The notes: generated by a model not told the origin, from the letters alone. A stretch of DNA of 64,000 bases from Criibacterium bergeronii (GCF_001693775.2 NZ_MBEW02000005.1:1-64000), one strand, 5' to 3'; numbered from the stretch's first letter, positions 1 through 9,511 are shown. A program made the numbers and translations.

Positions 1-220
1 CTAGGGAATACATAACCTCCGGTACAACAGATGATATAATCACATCGTCTATATCTCTAAAATATATGTCCGCTTGGCTCATTGAAACTCTTGCGAAAAC
101 TCCATATTCATCTGATGTTCTAAGTGCATTAGTACCTAATCTAAATACTAGTTTTAAATCGTCTCCTTCATACACTCCAAAAACTATATTTGTATTTCCT
201 ACATCACAAACTAATAGCAT
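1..220 (-). CDS. coaX: type III pantothenate kinase, 5' part (cut by window edge)
   Basis: The reading frame starts at an ATG on the minus strand at 220, behind a GGAGAGG ribosome binding site, and runs off the window at base 1, giving the first 73 residues. It begins MLLVCDVGNTNIVFGVYEGD; the DVGNTN segment is the phosphate-binding loop typical of type III (CoaX) pantothenate kinases of the ASKHA fold. These enzymes phosphorylate pantothenate in the first step of coenzyme A synthesis and lack feedback inhibition by CoA. It follows the response-regulator gene by 15 bases on the same strand and probably belongs to the gltX transcription unit. The C-terminal catalytic part is outside the window. 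Confidence 0.9.
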   Translation of the reverse strand, partial: MLLVCDVGNTNIVFGVYEGDDLKLVFRLGTNALRTSDEYGVFARVSMSQADIYFRDIDDVIISSVVPEVMYSL

Positions 221-235
221 TTACCTCTCCAAATT

Positions 236-1387
236 TTATTTTTTAATAGTAGCTATAGTCAAGTCTTCATCTTGAATGAAGTTCTCGTCAACAAAATGGG
301 CTCTAATTTGTTCAGTAATATCCTTTGTGTCCAATTTGTCTTTATCCGTTATATTTGCATATAGTTCTTCAAAATAGCTTTGTAATTTGTTTATATCCAT
401 TGGCTCATCCTCTTGGAAAAGACCATTTGTATAAAAAACTACTGCATCTCCTTTTGAAAGTTCATAATTAACCAAGCTATACTTAGTGCCCTTATTCATA
501 CCAATCATTTTACCACTTGAAACAATTTTTTCTATACCTGCATTATTGGAGTAAAATATAAATGGTATTGTTGAAAATCCGGCATTACATACTGACAAAC
601 CATTCTCATCAAATTGTGCAATAAATGCTGAAAATAATATATGCTGGTTTAAATCCTCAGTAAGTACAATAAAATCATCGTTTAAATCCTGCATAAGCTT
701 GGACGCTGACTCTGCGTGCCTTGCCTTTTTCATGAAAAGCTCTCTAAACAGCACCGCCATAAGTACGGAGCTAATGCTTGAGGCTTGCATATCTACCAGC
801 AATAAATAATTTTTGCCACTATTTGTAGAAATTGATGAGATTATATCCCCGCTTAACATATCCTTAGGCTGGTAATGCACGCTTATGTCCAAATCTCCAT
901 TTTCTACAATATCTTTTACAAAGCTTTTTTGAATTTTGGAGCTTATATCCATATCAAGCTGTTGTAACTTATTTAAGTACAATATATCATTTATCTTATG
1001 TGAATATTCTAAAATATTTTTTACTTTTGTGGATAAAATTATTCCCATTTCTTCAGAGGCTTTTGTTTTTGTGAAGAAATCCCTAGCACCTAGAGATATT
1101 GCATATGCCATCTTTTCATAATCAGTAACTGATGAATTTACAATGATTGGTAAGTTTATCATTCTCTCATCGGCCTTAATTTTTTTTAGTACCTCATATC
1201 CATCCATTATTGGCATATTAAGGTCTAATATCATAAGGTCTACTTCTTTTTCATTTAAAATTGTAAATGCGTCTTGACCATTTTCTGCCTCTAAAAAATT
1301 TATGTCATCAAGATTTTTTTGCAGCAGCTCCTTCATCATTACTCTATTTAAAAATGAGTCATCTACAATCAAAACAGTATTATTCAT
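236..1387 (-). CDS. response regulator receiver fused to RsbU/SpoIIE-like PP2C domain
   Basis: 383 residues from the ATG at 1387, chosen because AAAGGAGG lies just upstream; a TTG 39 bases further out has no such site. Residues 1-125 form a receiver domain with the acidic pair D9/D10 and phospho-acceptor D55 (MILDLNMP). A linker leads into a C-terminal domain resembling RsbU/SpoIIE serine phosphatases, recognised from LSGDI, LLLVDM, GDAVVFYTNGLFQ and DEDLTIATIK. Several expected metal ligands differ: the usual GGDFYD is reduced to SGDIIS, the D-GHG loop is absent and YTDG reads YTNG. It may therefore bind a partner rather than dephosphorylate it. It lies downstream of a PAS-GGDEF gene, suggesting a shared signalling unit. 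No histidine kinase is adjacent. Confidence 0.82.
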   Translation of the reverse strand: MNNTVLIVDDSFLNRVMMKELLQKNLDDINFLEAENGQDAFTILNEKEVDLMILDLNMPIMDGYEVLKKIKADERMINLPIIVNSSVTDYEKMAYAISLGARDFFTKTKASEEMGIILSTKVKNILEYSHKINDILYLNKLQQLDMDISSKIQKSFVKDIVENGDLDISVHYQPKDMLSGDIISSISTNSGKNYLLLVDMQASSISSVLMAVLFRELFMKKARHAESASKLMQDLNDDFIVLTEDLNQHILFSAFIAQFDENGLSVCNAGFSTIPFIFYSNNAGIEKIVSSGKMIGMNKGTKYSLVNYELSKGDAVVFYTNGLFQEDEPMDINKLQSYFEELYANITDKDKLDTKDITEQIRAHFVDENFIQDEDLTIATIKK

Positions 1388-1418
1388 AAATCCTCCTTTA
1401 AACCTAGATAAAACGATT

Positions 1419-2312
1419 TTATCCAACCGTTACCCTATTTTTACCAGATAATTTACTTTTGTACATTAGCATATCTGCCCTTTTTATGATTGAGTCTATA
1501 GTATCATCAGGCTTAACTATAGTCGCTCCAATTGAGGCTGTAATCGGTACATATTCACCATTTATAGTCATTGCAGAGGCATCTATTAGCTTTGCAAGTC
1601 TTTGCCCTGTTTTTTCCAGCTGTTGTTTATCTATCTCTACTAGCGACATCACAAATTCGTCTCCGCCCCATCTACTTAGAAAATCTTTCTTTCCAAGTAA
1701 ATTAGTAGCAGATTTAGTAACTGCCTTTAATGCCATATCTCCCACATCATGCCCATAATTATCGTTAAACGATTTAAAATTGTCTATGTCTATAAACAGC
1801 AATGCAAAATTAATACCCAGCACCTTGTAATCCCTAAGGCATGAGTCCAGCTGCTTTTCCATATATTGTCTATTAGGTATTCCTGTCAAATAATCGTTGT
1901 ATGATGCCTTTGTTAATTCTTTTATATACATGGAGGAATTGACAGAGTGCTTATTGTCTGTGAATATTTCAAAAGCTCCCTCAATAGTATCACCATTGTA
2001 TATAGGTAAAATCTTTGTGTGAATTTTTATTCTATGTCCATCCTTGTGATGAAGATATAGCACCTCGTCCCTCATTATGCCATCATGTATAGTAGCATCT
2101 AATGGACAGCCAAGCACGCAAATATGGTTCATATCCTCATCGACATGGTCTAGTATATTGTCGGCACAATTATGTCCTACTACCTCTTCAGCCGTAAAGC
2201 CTGTAATCTCCTCAGCCGCTTTATTCCAAAACACAATATCCCTATTTTTATCTACAAAATATACTCCATCATGGATGTGTTCAATTACTTTTACATAAGC
2301 ATCAAAATTCAT
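1419..2312 (-). CDS. PAS-GGDEF protein, putative diguanylate cyclase
   Basis: 297 residues. The ATG at 2312 has GAGGTGA eight bases upstream and is preferred to the GTG nine bases earlier. Residues about 5-125 form a PAS sensor domain (VYFVDKNRDIVFWNKAAEEI). Residues 130-297 form a GGDEF domain with an intact signature SRWGGDEF and the metal/nucleotide segment LLFIDIDNFKSFND, so synthesis of cyclic di-GMP from two GTP is expected. The product-inhibition site RxxD five residues before the signature reads GKKD, so allosteric feedback is probably missing. The protein is soluble, with no membrane segment. It follows gltX by 17 bases. Confidence 0.9.
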   Translation of the reverse strand: MNFDAYVKVIEHIHDGVYFVDKNRDIVFWNKAAEEITGFTAEEVVGHNCADNILDHVDEDMNHICVLGCPLDATIHDGIMRDEVLYLHHKDGHRIKIHTKILPIYNGDTIEGAFEIFTDNKHSVNSSMYIKELTKASYNDYLTGIPNRQYMEKQLDSCLRDYKVLGINFALLFIDIDNFKSFNDNYGHDVGDMALKAVTKSATNLLGKKDFLSRWGGDEFVMSLVEIDKQQLEKTGQRLAKLIDASAMTINGEYVPITASIGATIVKPDDTIDSIIKRADMLMYKSKLSGKNRVTVG

Positions 2313-2329
2313 CACTCTCACCTCGATAA

Positions 2330-3808
2330 TTAGAATACATATTTCTTGGTTTGATTAAGCCTGTTTAAAAGATTATCTTTTCCTATAAGCTCTATTGAAT
2401 TGTGTAAATCCGGTCCGTGAGTTTGTCCTGTAACTAACACCCTCATGCCCATAAATAGGTTTTTACCTTTAATCTTATTTTCTTTTAAAATTGAAATTAA
2501 ATTGTCTACAAAGTCATTGTCAATTTTATCCGCTTTTTGCACCTCTTTTTCAACTATGTCAAACAGCAGTTTCATGTGTTCTAATTTCATAAAATCTATT
2601 GCCTCTTGCTCAACTTCTGAAATTTCACCCGTCATAAGATTTTTTAATTCCTCAGGGAATTGTTTTAGATAACTAATTCTTTCCCTCAAAGTTTTTGTAG
2701 CAAGGATTAAATAATTATGCTTTGCTTTTAATTCTTCTTGTGTGAAAAGTCCTGACTCAACTATGAATGGTTCTAATAAGCTTAACAGCTTTTCATCATC
2801 ATAGGTCTTAATATACTGCTGATTAACCCAGTTTAATTTTTCTACGTCAAATACCGCACCGCTTTTTGATATCTTATCTAGTGAAAATGCCTCTATCAAG
2901 TCATCTATACTAAAAATTTCCTGTTCATTTCCCGGAGACCAGCCAAGTAATGCTATATAGTTAATAAGAGCCTCAGGCAGATAACCCTTTGCTTTGAAAT
3001 CCTCTACAGCTACATCGCCTTGACGCTTTGATAATTTTTTCTTATCTTTATTAAGTATATTTGGAAGATGCACAAATACAGGTTTTTCCCAGCCAAACAT
3101 ATCATACAATAATACGTGCTTAGGTGTGGAGGTAAGCCACTCTTCACCTCTTATAATATGTGTAATGCCCATAAGATGGTCATCTACCACAACTGCGAAG
3201 TGATAAGTAGGAAATCCGTCAGATTTCATCAACACTTGGTCATCTACTGTATTTGAATTGATTACAACTGTACCTCTTACTTTGTCCTCAAAGCTTATAT
3301 CAACATTTTCCGGTACATTTAGTCTTATTACATACGGTTCGCCTGCGTCAATCCTCTTTTGGATTTCTTCTTTAGATAGATGTTTACACAAACCATCATA
3401 CATAGTGTCTTGACCCTTAGTCTTTTGCTCTTCTCTTAAAGTGTCAAGTCTTTCTTTAGTACAAAAGCATGGATAAGCATAGCCTTTTTCCAACAGATAA
3501 TTTATATATTCTTTATAAATCGGTAATCTTTCTGATTGTATATATGAAGGTGAGTCACCCTTTTTAATTATCTTGCCATCTTCATTTACTATCACACCTT
3601 CGTCCGGCTCTATGTTAGCCCATTTCAAAGAGTTTAATAAGTTTTCAACCGCTCCTTCTACTAAGCGTGTCCTGTCTGTATCTTCAATTCTTAGTAAAAA
3701 CACACCCTTTTCTTTTTTTGCGTAAAGATAATTATATAAAGCTGTTCTTAGGCTACCAATATGCACAAATCCTGTTGGAGATGGTGCGAATCTAACTTTA
3801 ATAGGCAT
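2330..3808 (-). CDS. gltX: glutamyl-tRNA synthetase
   Basis: 492 residues, normal for a class I bacterial GluRS. The N-terminal Rossmann fold has FAPSPTGFVHIGSLRTALYN, carrying the HIGH-equivalent HIGS, and the second class I signature is KKLSKRQGDVAV. Residues beyond about 330 form the helical anticodon-binding domain. It charges tRNA-Glu, and in organisms lacking GlnRS may also misacylate tRNA-Gln. The ATG is preceded by a GGAGG site. It has its own upstream promoter (3859-3887), so it heads a unit that continues into the PAS-GGDEF, receiver and coaX genes. No T-box leader is visible. Confidence 0.97.
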   Translation of the reverse strand: MPIKVRFAPSPTGFVHIGSLRTALYNYLYAKKEKGVFLLRIEDTDRTRLVEGAVENLLNSLKWANIEPDEGVIVNEDGKIIKKGDSPSYIQSERLPIYKEYINYLLEKGYAYPCFCTKERLDTLREEQKTKGQDTMYDGLCKHLSKEEIQKRIDAGEPYVIRLNVPENVDISFEDKVRGTVVINSNTVDDQVLMKSDGFPTYHFAVVVDDHLMGITHIIRGEEWLTSTPKHVLLYDMFGWEKPVFVHLPNILNKDKKKLSKRQGDVAVEDFKAKGYLPEALINYIALLGWSPGNEQEIFSIDDLIEAFSLDKISKSGAVFDVEKLNWVNQQYIKTYDDEKLLSLLEPFIVESGLFTQEELKAKHNYLILATKTLRERISYLKQFPEELKNLMTGEISEVEQEAIDFMKLEHMKLLFDIVEKEVQKADKIDNDFVDNLISILKENKIKGKNLFMGMRVLVTGQTHGPDLHNSIELIGKDNLLNRLNQTKKYVF

Positions 3809-3858
3809 AATTCCTCCAATTTTTACTTTAAGTTCTTATTTTTATAGAAATTTTTTAT

Positions 3859-3887
3859 ATTATATCACATAAGTATATATTTAAAAA
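3859..3887 (-). promoter_or_regulatory. putative extended -10 promoter of gltX
   Basis: On the minus strand TGATATAAT (an extended -10) lies about 50 bases before the gltX start. Seventeen bases upstream the -35 position is poor (TTTTTA). The extended TG motif supports sigma-A recognition without a strong -35. This is inferred from pattern only. Confidence 0.45.
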
Positions 3888-3913
3888 TTATTAATTTAAA
3901 AATACTTTATTGG

Positions 3914-4690
3914 CTATTTTGATTTTTGAGCTTTATTTACCTTATATATTATAACCAAAATTACAATTATAGTAAGAAAATATAAATATCCAACAGGCAT
4001 AAAATAGCCATTTAGATAGCTTGACGCACAAACCGACACAAGGTAAAGCAATGTATTAATAGGGAAAATTTTGTCCGTAAAAATCCAAAGCACAAATCCG
4101 CAAAGTGCAATTATAAATAATAGCTGCACAATTGCCATCGTTACTCTAAAAGCTGAGCTTTCATACGAACCCATGCTCTCAAACATCAGATTTAAGCTCA
4201 TGAATAATAAAACCAAGCTCCACGATAAATTGTTGGCAAAAGGTACTAAAAAAGCTCTGACTTCGTCATTATACATATATGGTCTTAGTCTTTGTGCCTT
4301 GTAATAAATTATTACAGAGATTAAAAAGTAAAAAACGGATGCCGTTGCAGCTAATTTATAATGGTCATTTAGTATGAAATGAAAGTTTAATCCCATAAAC
4401 ACGAACATAAATGCCGGATAAAATAAGTAATTGTCAATAACTCTTTTTTTCATACCGTATTTCGATGACTCTAGCTGAATAATTGTGTACCCTGCAAGAT
4501 AAAGTATATTTATTAAATATAATAGCAAAACTACAAAATTAGGAGCCATAAAATATTTTACTTGGATTTTTGAAATAAAATTATTTATCCCATCAAAAAA
4601 TATGTTAAAGCCTATAACTCCAAGAAATAACAGGAATATAACCCCTGTGATAACCCTTATATATACTTTATCTCTTGAATAAAATTCCAT
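3914..4690 (-). CDS. unknown integral membrane protein in the dcw-like cluster
   Basis: 258 residues from the ATG at 4690, which has GGAGG ten bases upstream; a TTG 27 bases earlier overlaps the mraY stop and is less likely. About eight hydrophobic helices cover almost the whole chain (near residues 10-33, 45-70, 85-105, 115-135, 155-172, 182-204, 210-230 and 233-251). I recognise no family. It is not FtsW, MurJ or another standard dcw protein by length or motif. It sits 23 bases after mraY on the same strand, where murD or ftsW would usually follow, so an envelope role is possible but unproven. Confidence 0.75.
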   Translation of the reverse strand: MEFYSRDKVYIRVITGVIFLLFLGVIGFNIFFDGINNFISKIQVKYFMAPNFVVLLLYLINILYLAGYTIIQLESSKYGMKKRVIDNYLFYPAFMFVFMGLNFHFILNDHYKLAATASVFYFLISVIIYYKAQRLRPYMYNDEVRAFLVPFANNLSWSLVLLFMSLNLMFESMGSYESSAFRVTMAIVQLLFIIALCGFVLWIFTDKIFPINTLLYLVSVCASSYLNGYFMPVGYLYFLTIIVILVIIYKVNKAQKSK

Positions 4691-4713
4691 TAGATAATTG
4701 CCTCCAATTATTG

Positions 4714-5685
4714 TCAAATAAACATCACACTAAGTATTCCAACAAGTGAGAACACCAGCGTTACTACACAAAAAGTCTTTACAACCTTTATTTCATTATA
4801 ACCACTAAGCTCTAAGTGATGATGGAATGGTGACATCTTAAAAACTCTTTTGCCAAACTTTTTAAACGAATACACCTGAATTATTACGCTAAGTGCCTCA
4901 ATTACATAAATAATTCCAATAATTATAATTATAAAGTGCATATTCATAGCTATAGCAGCTGCACTTACCGCTCCTCCAAGAGCCATAGAGCCTGTATCAC
5001 CCATGAAACATTTTGCCTTATAAGCATTTATCCTCAAAAAGCCTAGGCAGCCGCCACATACTGCAAGACAAAAATAAGTCAAGCTCACATAGTAAAAATT
5101 AATCGCTATCATTGCAAAGGCAAACATTACAATAGCTGTTACACTAGAGGCTAAACCATCAACTCCGTCAGTTAAATTCACTGAATTTGTAGTAGCAACT
5201 ATTACAAGTGCAGTAAGCGGAATGTATAAAAATCCTGTGTGAATTTTGAATGATGTAAATGGTACTACCAAGTCAGTGTTTCCCTTGTTTATCACCAAGG
5301 AAAGATATCCTAGTATAAGGGCAAAAATTATTTGCACTACCAATTTTTGCTTTTCTGTAAGCCCCAGATTTCTTTTATTTACTACTTTTACATAATCATC
5401 TGCAAAGCCGATTATCCCAAATAGTACCATAAATAATAAATAATAGACCGCTAAACCGATATCGGCTCTTGCAAAAATTAAAGTCGCAATTATTGTTGAT
5501 GTAATAAATATCAAGCCACCCATTGTAGGTGTCCCGCTCTTTGCCTTGTGAGACTCCGGTCCTTCAAGTCTTTCCTCCTGCTTTAGCTTGTGACTTTTTA
5601 ATATAGCTAGGACTCTTGGAGACAAAACAAAAGCTATAGCATATGATAATAGGAAAGCAAAAAAATATTCTAAATTAAAACTCAT
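4714..5685 (-). CDS. mraY: phospho-N-acetylmuramoyl-pentapeptide transferase
   Basis: 323 residues with about ten membrane helices. It transfers phospho-MurNAc-pentapeptide from UDP to undecaprenyl phosphate, forming lipid I at the inner face of the membrane. Diagnostic segments are the aspartate pair in FADDYVKVVNK, NLTDGVDGLASSV, CFMGDTGSMALGG and the cytoplasmic histidine motif FHHHLELSGYNE. Length matches the family. It lies 31 bases after the PBP gene in the lgt-rsmH-ftsL-PBP-mraY series, the expected dcw order. Confidence 0.97.
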   Translation of the reverse strand: MSFNLEYFFAFLLSYAIAFVLSPRVLAILKSHKLKQEERLEGPESHKAKSGTPTMGGLIFITSTIIATLIFARADIGLAVYYLLFMVLFGIIGFADDYVKVVNKRNLGLTEKQKLVVQIIFALILGYLSLVINKGNTDLVVPFTSFKIHTGFLYIPLTALVIVATTNSVNLTDGVDGLASSVTAIVMFAFAMIAINFYYVSLTYFCLAVCGGCLGFLRINAYKAKCFMGDTGSMALGGAVSAAAIAMNMHFIIIIIGIIYVIEALSVIIQVYSFKKFGKRVFKMSPFHHHLELSGYNEIKVVKTFCVVTLVFSLVGILSVMFI

Positions 5686-5716
5686 TTTATATTCCTTATA
5701 AAATATTTTTATAAAT

Positions 5717-7981
5717 TTATTTCAAATTGATGTTCGCTCTAAAATCTTTACTAATTGGTTGCCCCGGCTTTGGTTCTTGAGAATTTACAAGTCCACTACC
5801 TGAAAAATCATATTTCAGTTCTAAAGTGTCTAATACTACTTTTGCCTGCTCCTTAGTCATACCAATCAGGTTTGGCATACTCATATCTTTGTCCTTATTG
5901 GACTTCATATATAGCATTATGTTTGAGCCTTTTTCTGCTGTCTGCCCTGCACCAGGGAAACTTGCCACTACACTTGACTCCAGCTCTACTACTATGTCTT
6001 TTTCAAACATTGGATTTAATCCAAGATTTTTAAGAGTATTAGTTGCATCTGTATATGACATATTTTTTAGTTCAGGCACTGTTACCAATTCTTGACTAGC
6101 ATTTTGACTAGTATTTACATTTTGTGCAATACCAAGATAATTTATGGCACTTTTTATTATTTCAGAGCCTATTGGCACTGCTGACTCACTACCAAACTGT
6201 GTGCCCTCTTTTGGCTCATCTATAACTACCAGCACTGTTATCTGAGGGTCTTCAACAGGAAGTATTGCCACAAAATCTGTTACAAATTTTGTCTTTGAAT
6301 ATCCGCCTTCTCCCTCTATAACCTTATTCGCACTACCTGTTTTGCCTGCTATCCTGTAACCCGGCATCTGAGCTTTTTTTGCTGAGCCATTATTTACAAC
6401 AGCCTCCATAGCCATTAGCATTTGCTGTGCGGTTTGTTTTGAAACCACTTGTTTTAAAGCGTTTGGCTCAGTTTTTGAGATTATTTTTCCCTCTTTGTCA
6501 TTTATACTTTTTACTATATTTGGCTCTAAAAGCACTCCTTCATTACCTATTGCATTAATTGCAGATATAAGCTGTATGGGTGTTACTGAAATACCTTGTC
6601 CAAAGCTCATATTTGCAAGCTCTACCGGACCTATTTTATCTATAGTTCTTAAAACACCTGCCTCTTCTCCAGGTAGGCTGATATTTGTCTTTTTACCAAA
6701 TCCGAAAGCATCTATATAATCAAGAAATGTGGTCACACCAAGTCTTTGTCCAAGCTTTACAAAGGTGGTATTTACTGATTGCTCTATGGATTTTTTTAAT
6801 GATATAGAGCCGTATGGTACAGGTGTCCAGTTTTTGATTGTAGTATCTGCAACTTTTATAGAACCCTCATCATTAAAATATTCGTCCATTTTTGTCTTGT
6901 TTTCTTCTAAAGCTGCTGAGGCTGTTATAACCTTAAATGGAGAACCCGGTTCAAATACATTGTTTACGCTAGGATTTCTCCACATTTTGTATATTTCTTT
7001 CATTTTTTCTTCGTCTGTTGTTGCCTCTTTTATTTTATCACCGTAGAAGTCGTAAGCGGCATCTCTTGGCATATTTGGGTTGTAGTCAGGTATGGTTGAC
7101 ATAGCTAAAACATTACCTGTTTTTGTCTGCATAATTATACCTGTGACTGATTTAGGAGTGTATGTCAGATATGCCTGTCTAAGGATTTGTTCTAGGGAGT
7201 GCTGTAAAACCTCGTCAATTGTAAGCATTACATCATTTCCTTGTTTTACTTGCTCAAATTTCATGTCATTTACTGATATTTCACTACCGCCGGCATCTTG
7301 CAGATAAAGTTTTTTCCCCGGAGTTCCTCTTAATTCCAAGTCCATTGACGCCTCTACTCCTGCAAGTCCTGTTCTTGCATCGTCTGTTGTATGACCTATT
7401 ACATAAGACGCAAATGTGCCAAAGGGATAGTATCTTTTATATTTTTCATCAAAATAAATTAATGATAATACTCTTTCCTCTTGTTTTTTTTCTTCTTCTA
7501 ATTTTTTATTTTTTTCTAGCGTCTTCTTTTCATCAAGAGTTATACCATTTAATACCAAATCTCTTGGTATATCTTGGTCAAGTTTTTTAATTATATTTGT
7601 TTTGTTTGCAGATTTAACAACTGAGCAAATTTCATTTGCCAGCTTATACCTTGCCTCTCTAGCTTTTTCAGTATCTTTTCCGCCTTTAATAGAATTGAAT
7701 GAACCTATTTCCACCCATAAATCATAAATCGGTACAGATACGGCAAGCTGCTTGCCGTTGGAGTCAAAAATGCTACCCCTTTCCGGCATTATTGTAAGGT
7801 CTGCGTATTGTCTTTTTTGAGCTCTAGTCCTGTAATCCTGTCCATTTACTACTGTTATGTAGCCTAATTTCAAAATAAGAAGCAAAATCATAATTAAAAA
7901 TATGACTAGAGCAATTTTTACCCTTGAGGTCATTGTCTTACCAGCGTCATATCTTCTTCTTGAATTCCCATGCGTGCTCAT
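5717..7981 (-). CDS. ftsI: class B penicillin-binding protein (FtsI/SpoVD type) with PASTA repeats
   Basis: 754 residues. A basic cytoplasmic tail is followed by one membrane anchor near residues 22-46 (IALVIFLIMILLLILKLGYI), a PBP dimerisation region, and a transpeptidase domain with SPFK as the active-site SxxK, SVN as SxN and KTG in AGKTGSA. Two C-terminal PASTA domains follow (about residues 630-695 and 697-754), as in SpoVD and other clostridial or bacillar division PBPs. It makes septal peptidoglycan cross-links. SpoVD versus vegetative PBP2B cannot be decided from sequence alone. It starts at an ATG behind AGGTGAT, 12 bases after ftsL. Confidence 0.93.
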   Translation of the reverse strand: MSTHGNSRRRYDAGKTMTSRVKIALVIFLIMILLLILKLGYITVVNGQDYRTRAQKRQYADLTIMPERGSIFDSNGKQLAVSVPIYDLWVEIGSFNSIKGGKDTEKAREARYKLANEICSVVKSANKTNIIKKLDQDIPRDLVLNGITLDEKKTLEKNKKLEEEKKQEERVLSLIYFDEKYKRYYPFGTFASYVIGHTTDDARTGLAGVEASMDLELRGTPGKKLYLQDAGGSEISVNDMKFEQVKQGNDVMLTIDEVLQHSLEQILRQAYLTYTPKSVTGIIMQTKTGNVLAMSTIPDYNPNMPRDAAYDFYGDKIKEATTDEEKMKEIYKMWRNPSVNNVFEPGSPFKVITASAALEENKTKMDEYFNDEGSIKVADTTIKNWTPVPYGSISLKKSIEQSVNTTFVKLGQRLGVTTFLDYIDAFGFGKKTNISLPGEEAGVLRTIDKIGPVELANMSFGQGISVTPIQLISAINAIGNEGVLLEPNIVKSINDKEGKIISKTEPNALKQVVSKQTAQQMLMAMEAVVNNGSAKKAQMPGYRIAGKTGSANKVIEGEGGYSKTKFVTDFVAILPVEDPQITVLVVIDEPKEGTQFGSESAVPIGSEIIKSAINYLGIAQNVNTSQNASQELVTVPELKNMSYTDATNTLKNLGLNPMFEKDIVVELESSVVASFPGAGQTAEKGSNIMLYMKSNKDKDMSMPNLIGMTKEQAKVVLDTLELKYDFSGSGLVNSQEPKPGQPISKDFRANINLK

Positions 7982-7993
7982 TGTATCACCTAT

Positions 7994-8518
7994 TTACTCA
8001 ACCTCTATATAAATGGTTTGCTCCTGCGTTCTTTTTTGCAAACCAAGCTCTTTCGCCTTTTCTTCTACTTTTTGTGTGGTGGTCAAATCATATAACTTTA
8101 CCGTCTCCACCTTAATATCATTGTCGATACTTCTTATTTGACCTTTTTTTGAATTGATTTCGTACCTCAATTTAGAAATATTCGTATATCTGTATGCCGT
8201 TAAAAAGAACATAGCTAAAAATAAACCGACAAACATAAGGTGCATTGATTTAGAAATAAGTTCTTTTACTGTGGCTACTATACTTCTCCCAGTTTTTTTA
8301 ACCTTCTTGGGTTTTGCTTGTGTATTTATATTTTTTGTTTGCCTTGCATTTTTTTTAGTCATTTTTTTTGAATTTGCTACAGGCTTAGATAAAGCACTTT
8401 TTTTATTTTTTGTAGCTCTATTTAAAGCTCTTTGCTCTTCTAATTCGTATGTATAGCTTTTTGTAGCAGTTTTTTGTGCAGGAGCTTTATTCATATTTTT
8501 TTTATTTTTTCCTAACAT
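7994..8518 (-). CDS. ftsL: FtsL-like division protein
   Basis: 174 residues. A very lysine-rich cytoplasmic region (1-90) is followed by a single membrane helix near 93-113 (LMFVGLFLAMFFLTAYRYTN) and a short extracytoplasmic coiled coil with heptad pattern (YEINSKKGQIRSIDNDIKVE). This topology, together with its position between rsmH and the division PBP, identifies FtsL, a poorly conserved partner of FtsI/PBP2B and DivIC at the septum. The N-terminal extension is longer than usual. The start has GGAGG four bases upstream. Confidence 0.8.
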   Translation of the reverse strand: MLGKNKKNMNKAPAQKTATKSYTYELEEQRALNRATKNKKSALSKPVANSKKMTKKNARQTKNINTQAKPKKVKKTGRSIVATVKELISKSMHLMFVGLFLAMFFLTAYRYTNISKLRYEINSKKGQIRSIDNDIKVETVKLYDLTTTQKVEEKAKELGLQKRTQEQTIYIEVE

Positions 8519-8569
8519 TTTTCCTCCACAAAATTTAACTTTTACCTAAATAGCATTTACTAAATCGCT

Positions 8570-9511
8570 TTACAATTTTTCTATAACTCTCAGCTTTGCA
8601 CTTTTTGCTCTTGAATTTTCTTCAATTTCCTCAGCAGACGGAAGTATCGGCTTTTTCGTGATTAGCTTACCACGCTCTTTTTTTCCACATACACATACCG
8701 GAAAATCAGGCGGACAAGTACAGCCTGTAGAAAAATCCTTAAAAGCATTTTTTACTATCCTATCTTCTAGGGAATGAAATGTAATCACTGATAATCTGCC
8801 GCCAGTGCTTAAAAGCTCAAATGCGTCATTTATAAAAGTCTTAATTGATTTTAGTTCCTGATTAACCTCTATCCTTATCGCCTGAAATGTCTTTCTTGCC
8901 GAATGCTTGCCCTGCTCTCTATATCTTGCAGGTACGGCAGCCATTATTATATCTACAAGCTCAAACGTGTTCTTTATAGGAGATATACTTCTTCGCTCAA
9001 TTATAGTCCTTGCTATATATTTAGCTCTTTTTTCTTCACCATAGTCTTTTATTATTTTATAAAGCTCATCTTCTGAGTAATTATTTATTACTTCATAAGC
9101 AGACAAAGTATTTTTTCTATCCATCCTCATATCAAGAGGAGCATCTTGCATATATGAAAAGCCTCTATATGCTGTATCTAGTTGATATGAAGATACCCCA
9201 AAATCTGCAATAATACCATCAACCTTGTCTACGTTTTGGTTTAAAATATCCTTTTTTATGTTAGAAAAATCGTCATTTATAAAAATTATGTTGTCATAGT
9301 CCTTAAATTTTTCTTTGCCATTTTCTATAGCTACTAGGTCTTTATCAAACACAAATAGCTCAATATTCTTGGCACTATTCAGTATAAGTGAGCTGTGACC
9401 TCCACCGCCAAAAGTAGCGTCCACATATTTTTTGCCATCTTGCACCAATACATTTTCAACTGTTTCATTTAATAAAACAGTTTTATGCTTATACTCCACT
9501 GTATTCACCAT
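8570..9511 (-). CDS. rsmH: 16S rRNA m4C1402 methyltransferase
   Basis: 313 residues from the ATG at 9511, which lies inside the last codons of lgt (23-base overlap, suggesting translational coupling). It has the RsmH/MraW hallmarks: HKTVLLNETVENV at the N terminus, SAM loop YVDATFGGGGHSS, GIIADFGVSSYQLD, GFSYMQDAPLDMRMD, VITFHSLEDRIVK and the C-terminal cysteine cluster CTCPPDFPVCVCGKK. The enzyme N4-methylates C1402 of 16S rRNA. It normally heads the dcw cluster after mraZ; here mraZ is absent and lgt precedes it. Confidence 0.95.
   Translation of the reverse strand: MVNTVEYKHKTVLLNETVENVLVQDGKKYVDATFGGGGHSSLILNSAKNIELFVFDKDLVAIENGKEKFKDYDNIIFINDDFSNIKKDILNQNVDKVDGIIADFGVSSYQLDTAYRGFSYMQDAPLDMRMDRKNTLSAYEVINNYSEDELYKIIKDYGEEKRAKYIARTIIERRSISPIKNTFELVDIIMAAVPARYREQGKHSARKTFQAIRIEVNQELKSIKTFINDAFELLSTGGRLSVITFHSLEDRIVKNAFKDFSTGCTCPPDFPVCVCGKKERGKLITKKPILPSAEEIEENSRAKSAKLRVIEKL

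Noticed and set aside
3809-3913. T-box or other leader RNA before gltX
   Set aside because: The leader is about 50 AT-rich bases with no structure.
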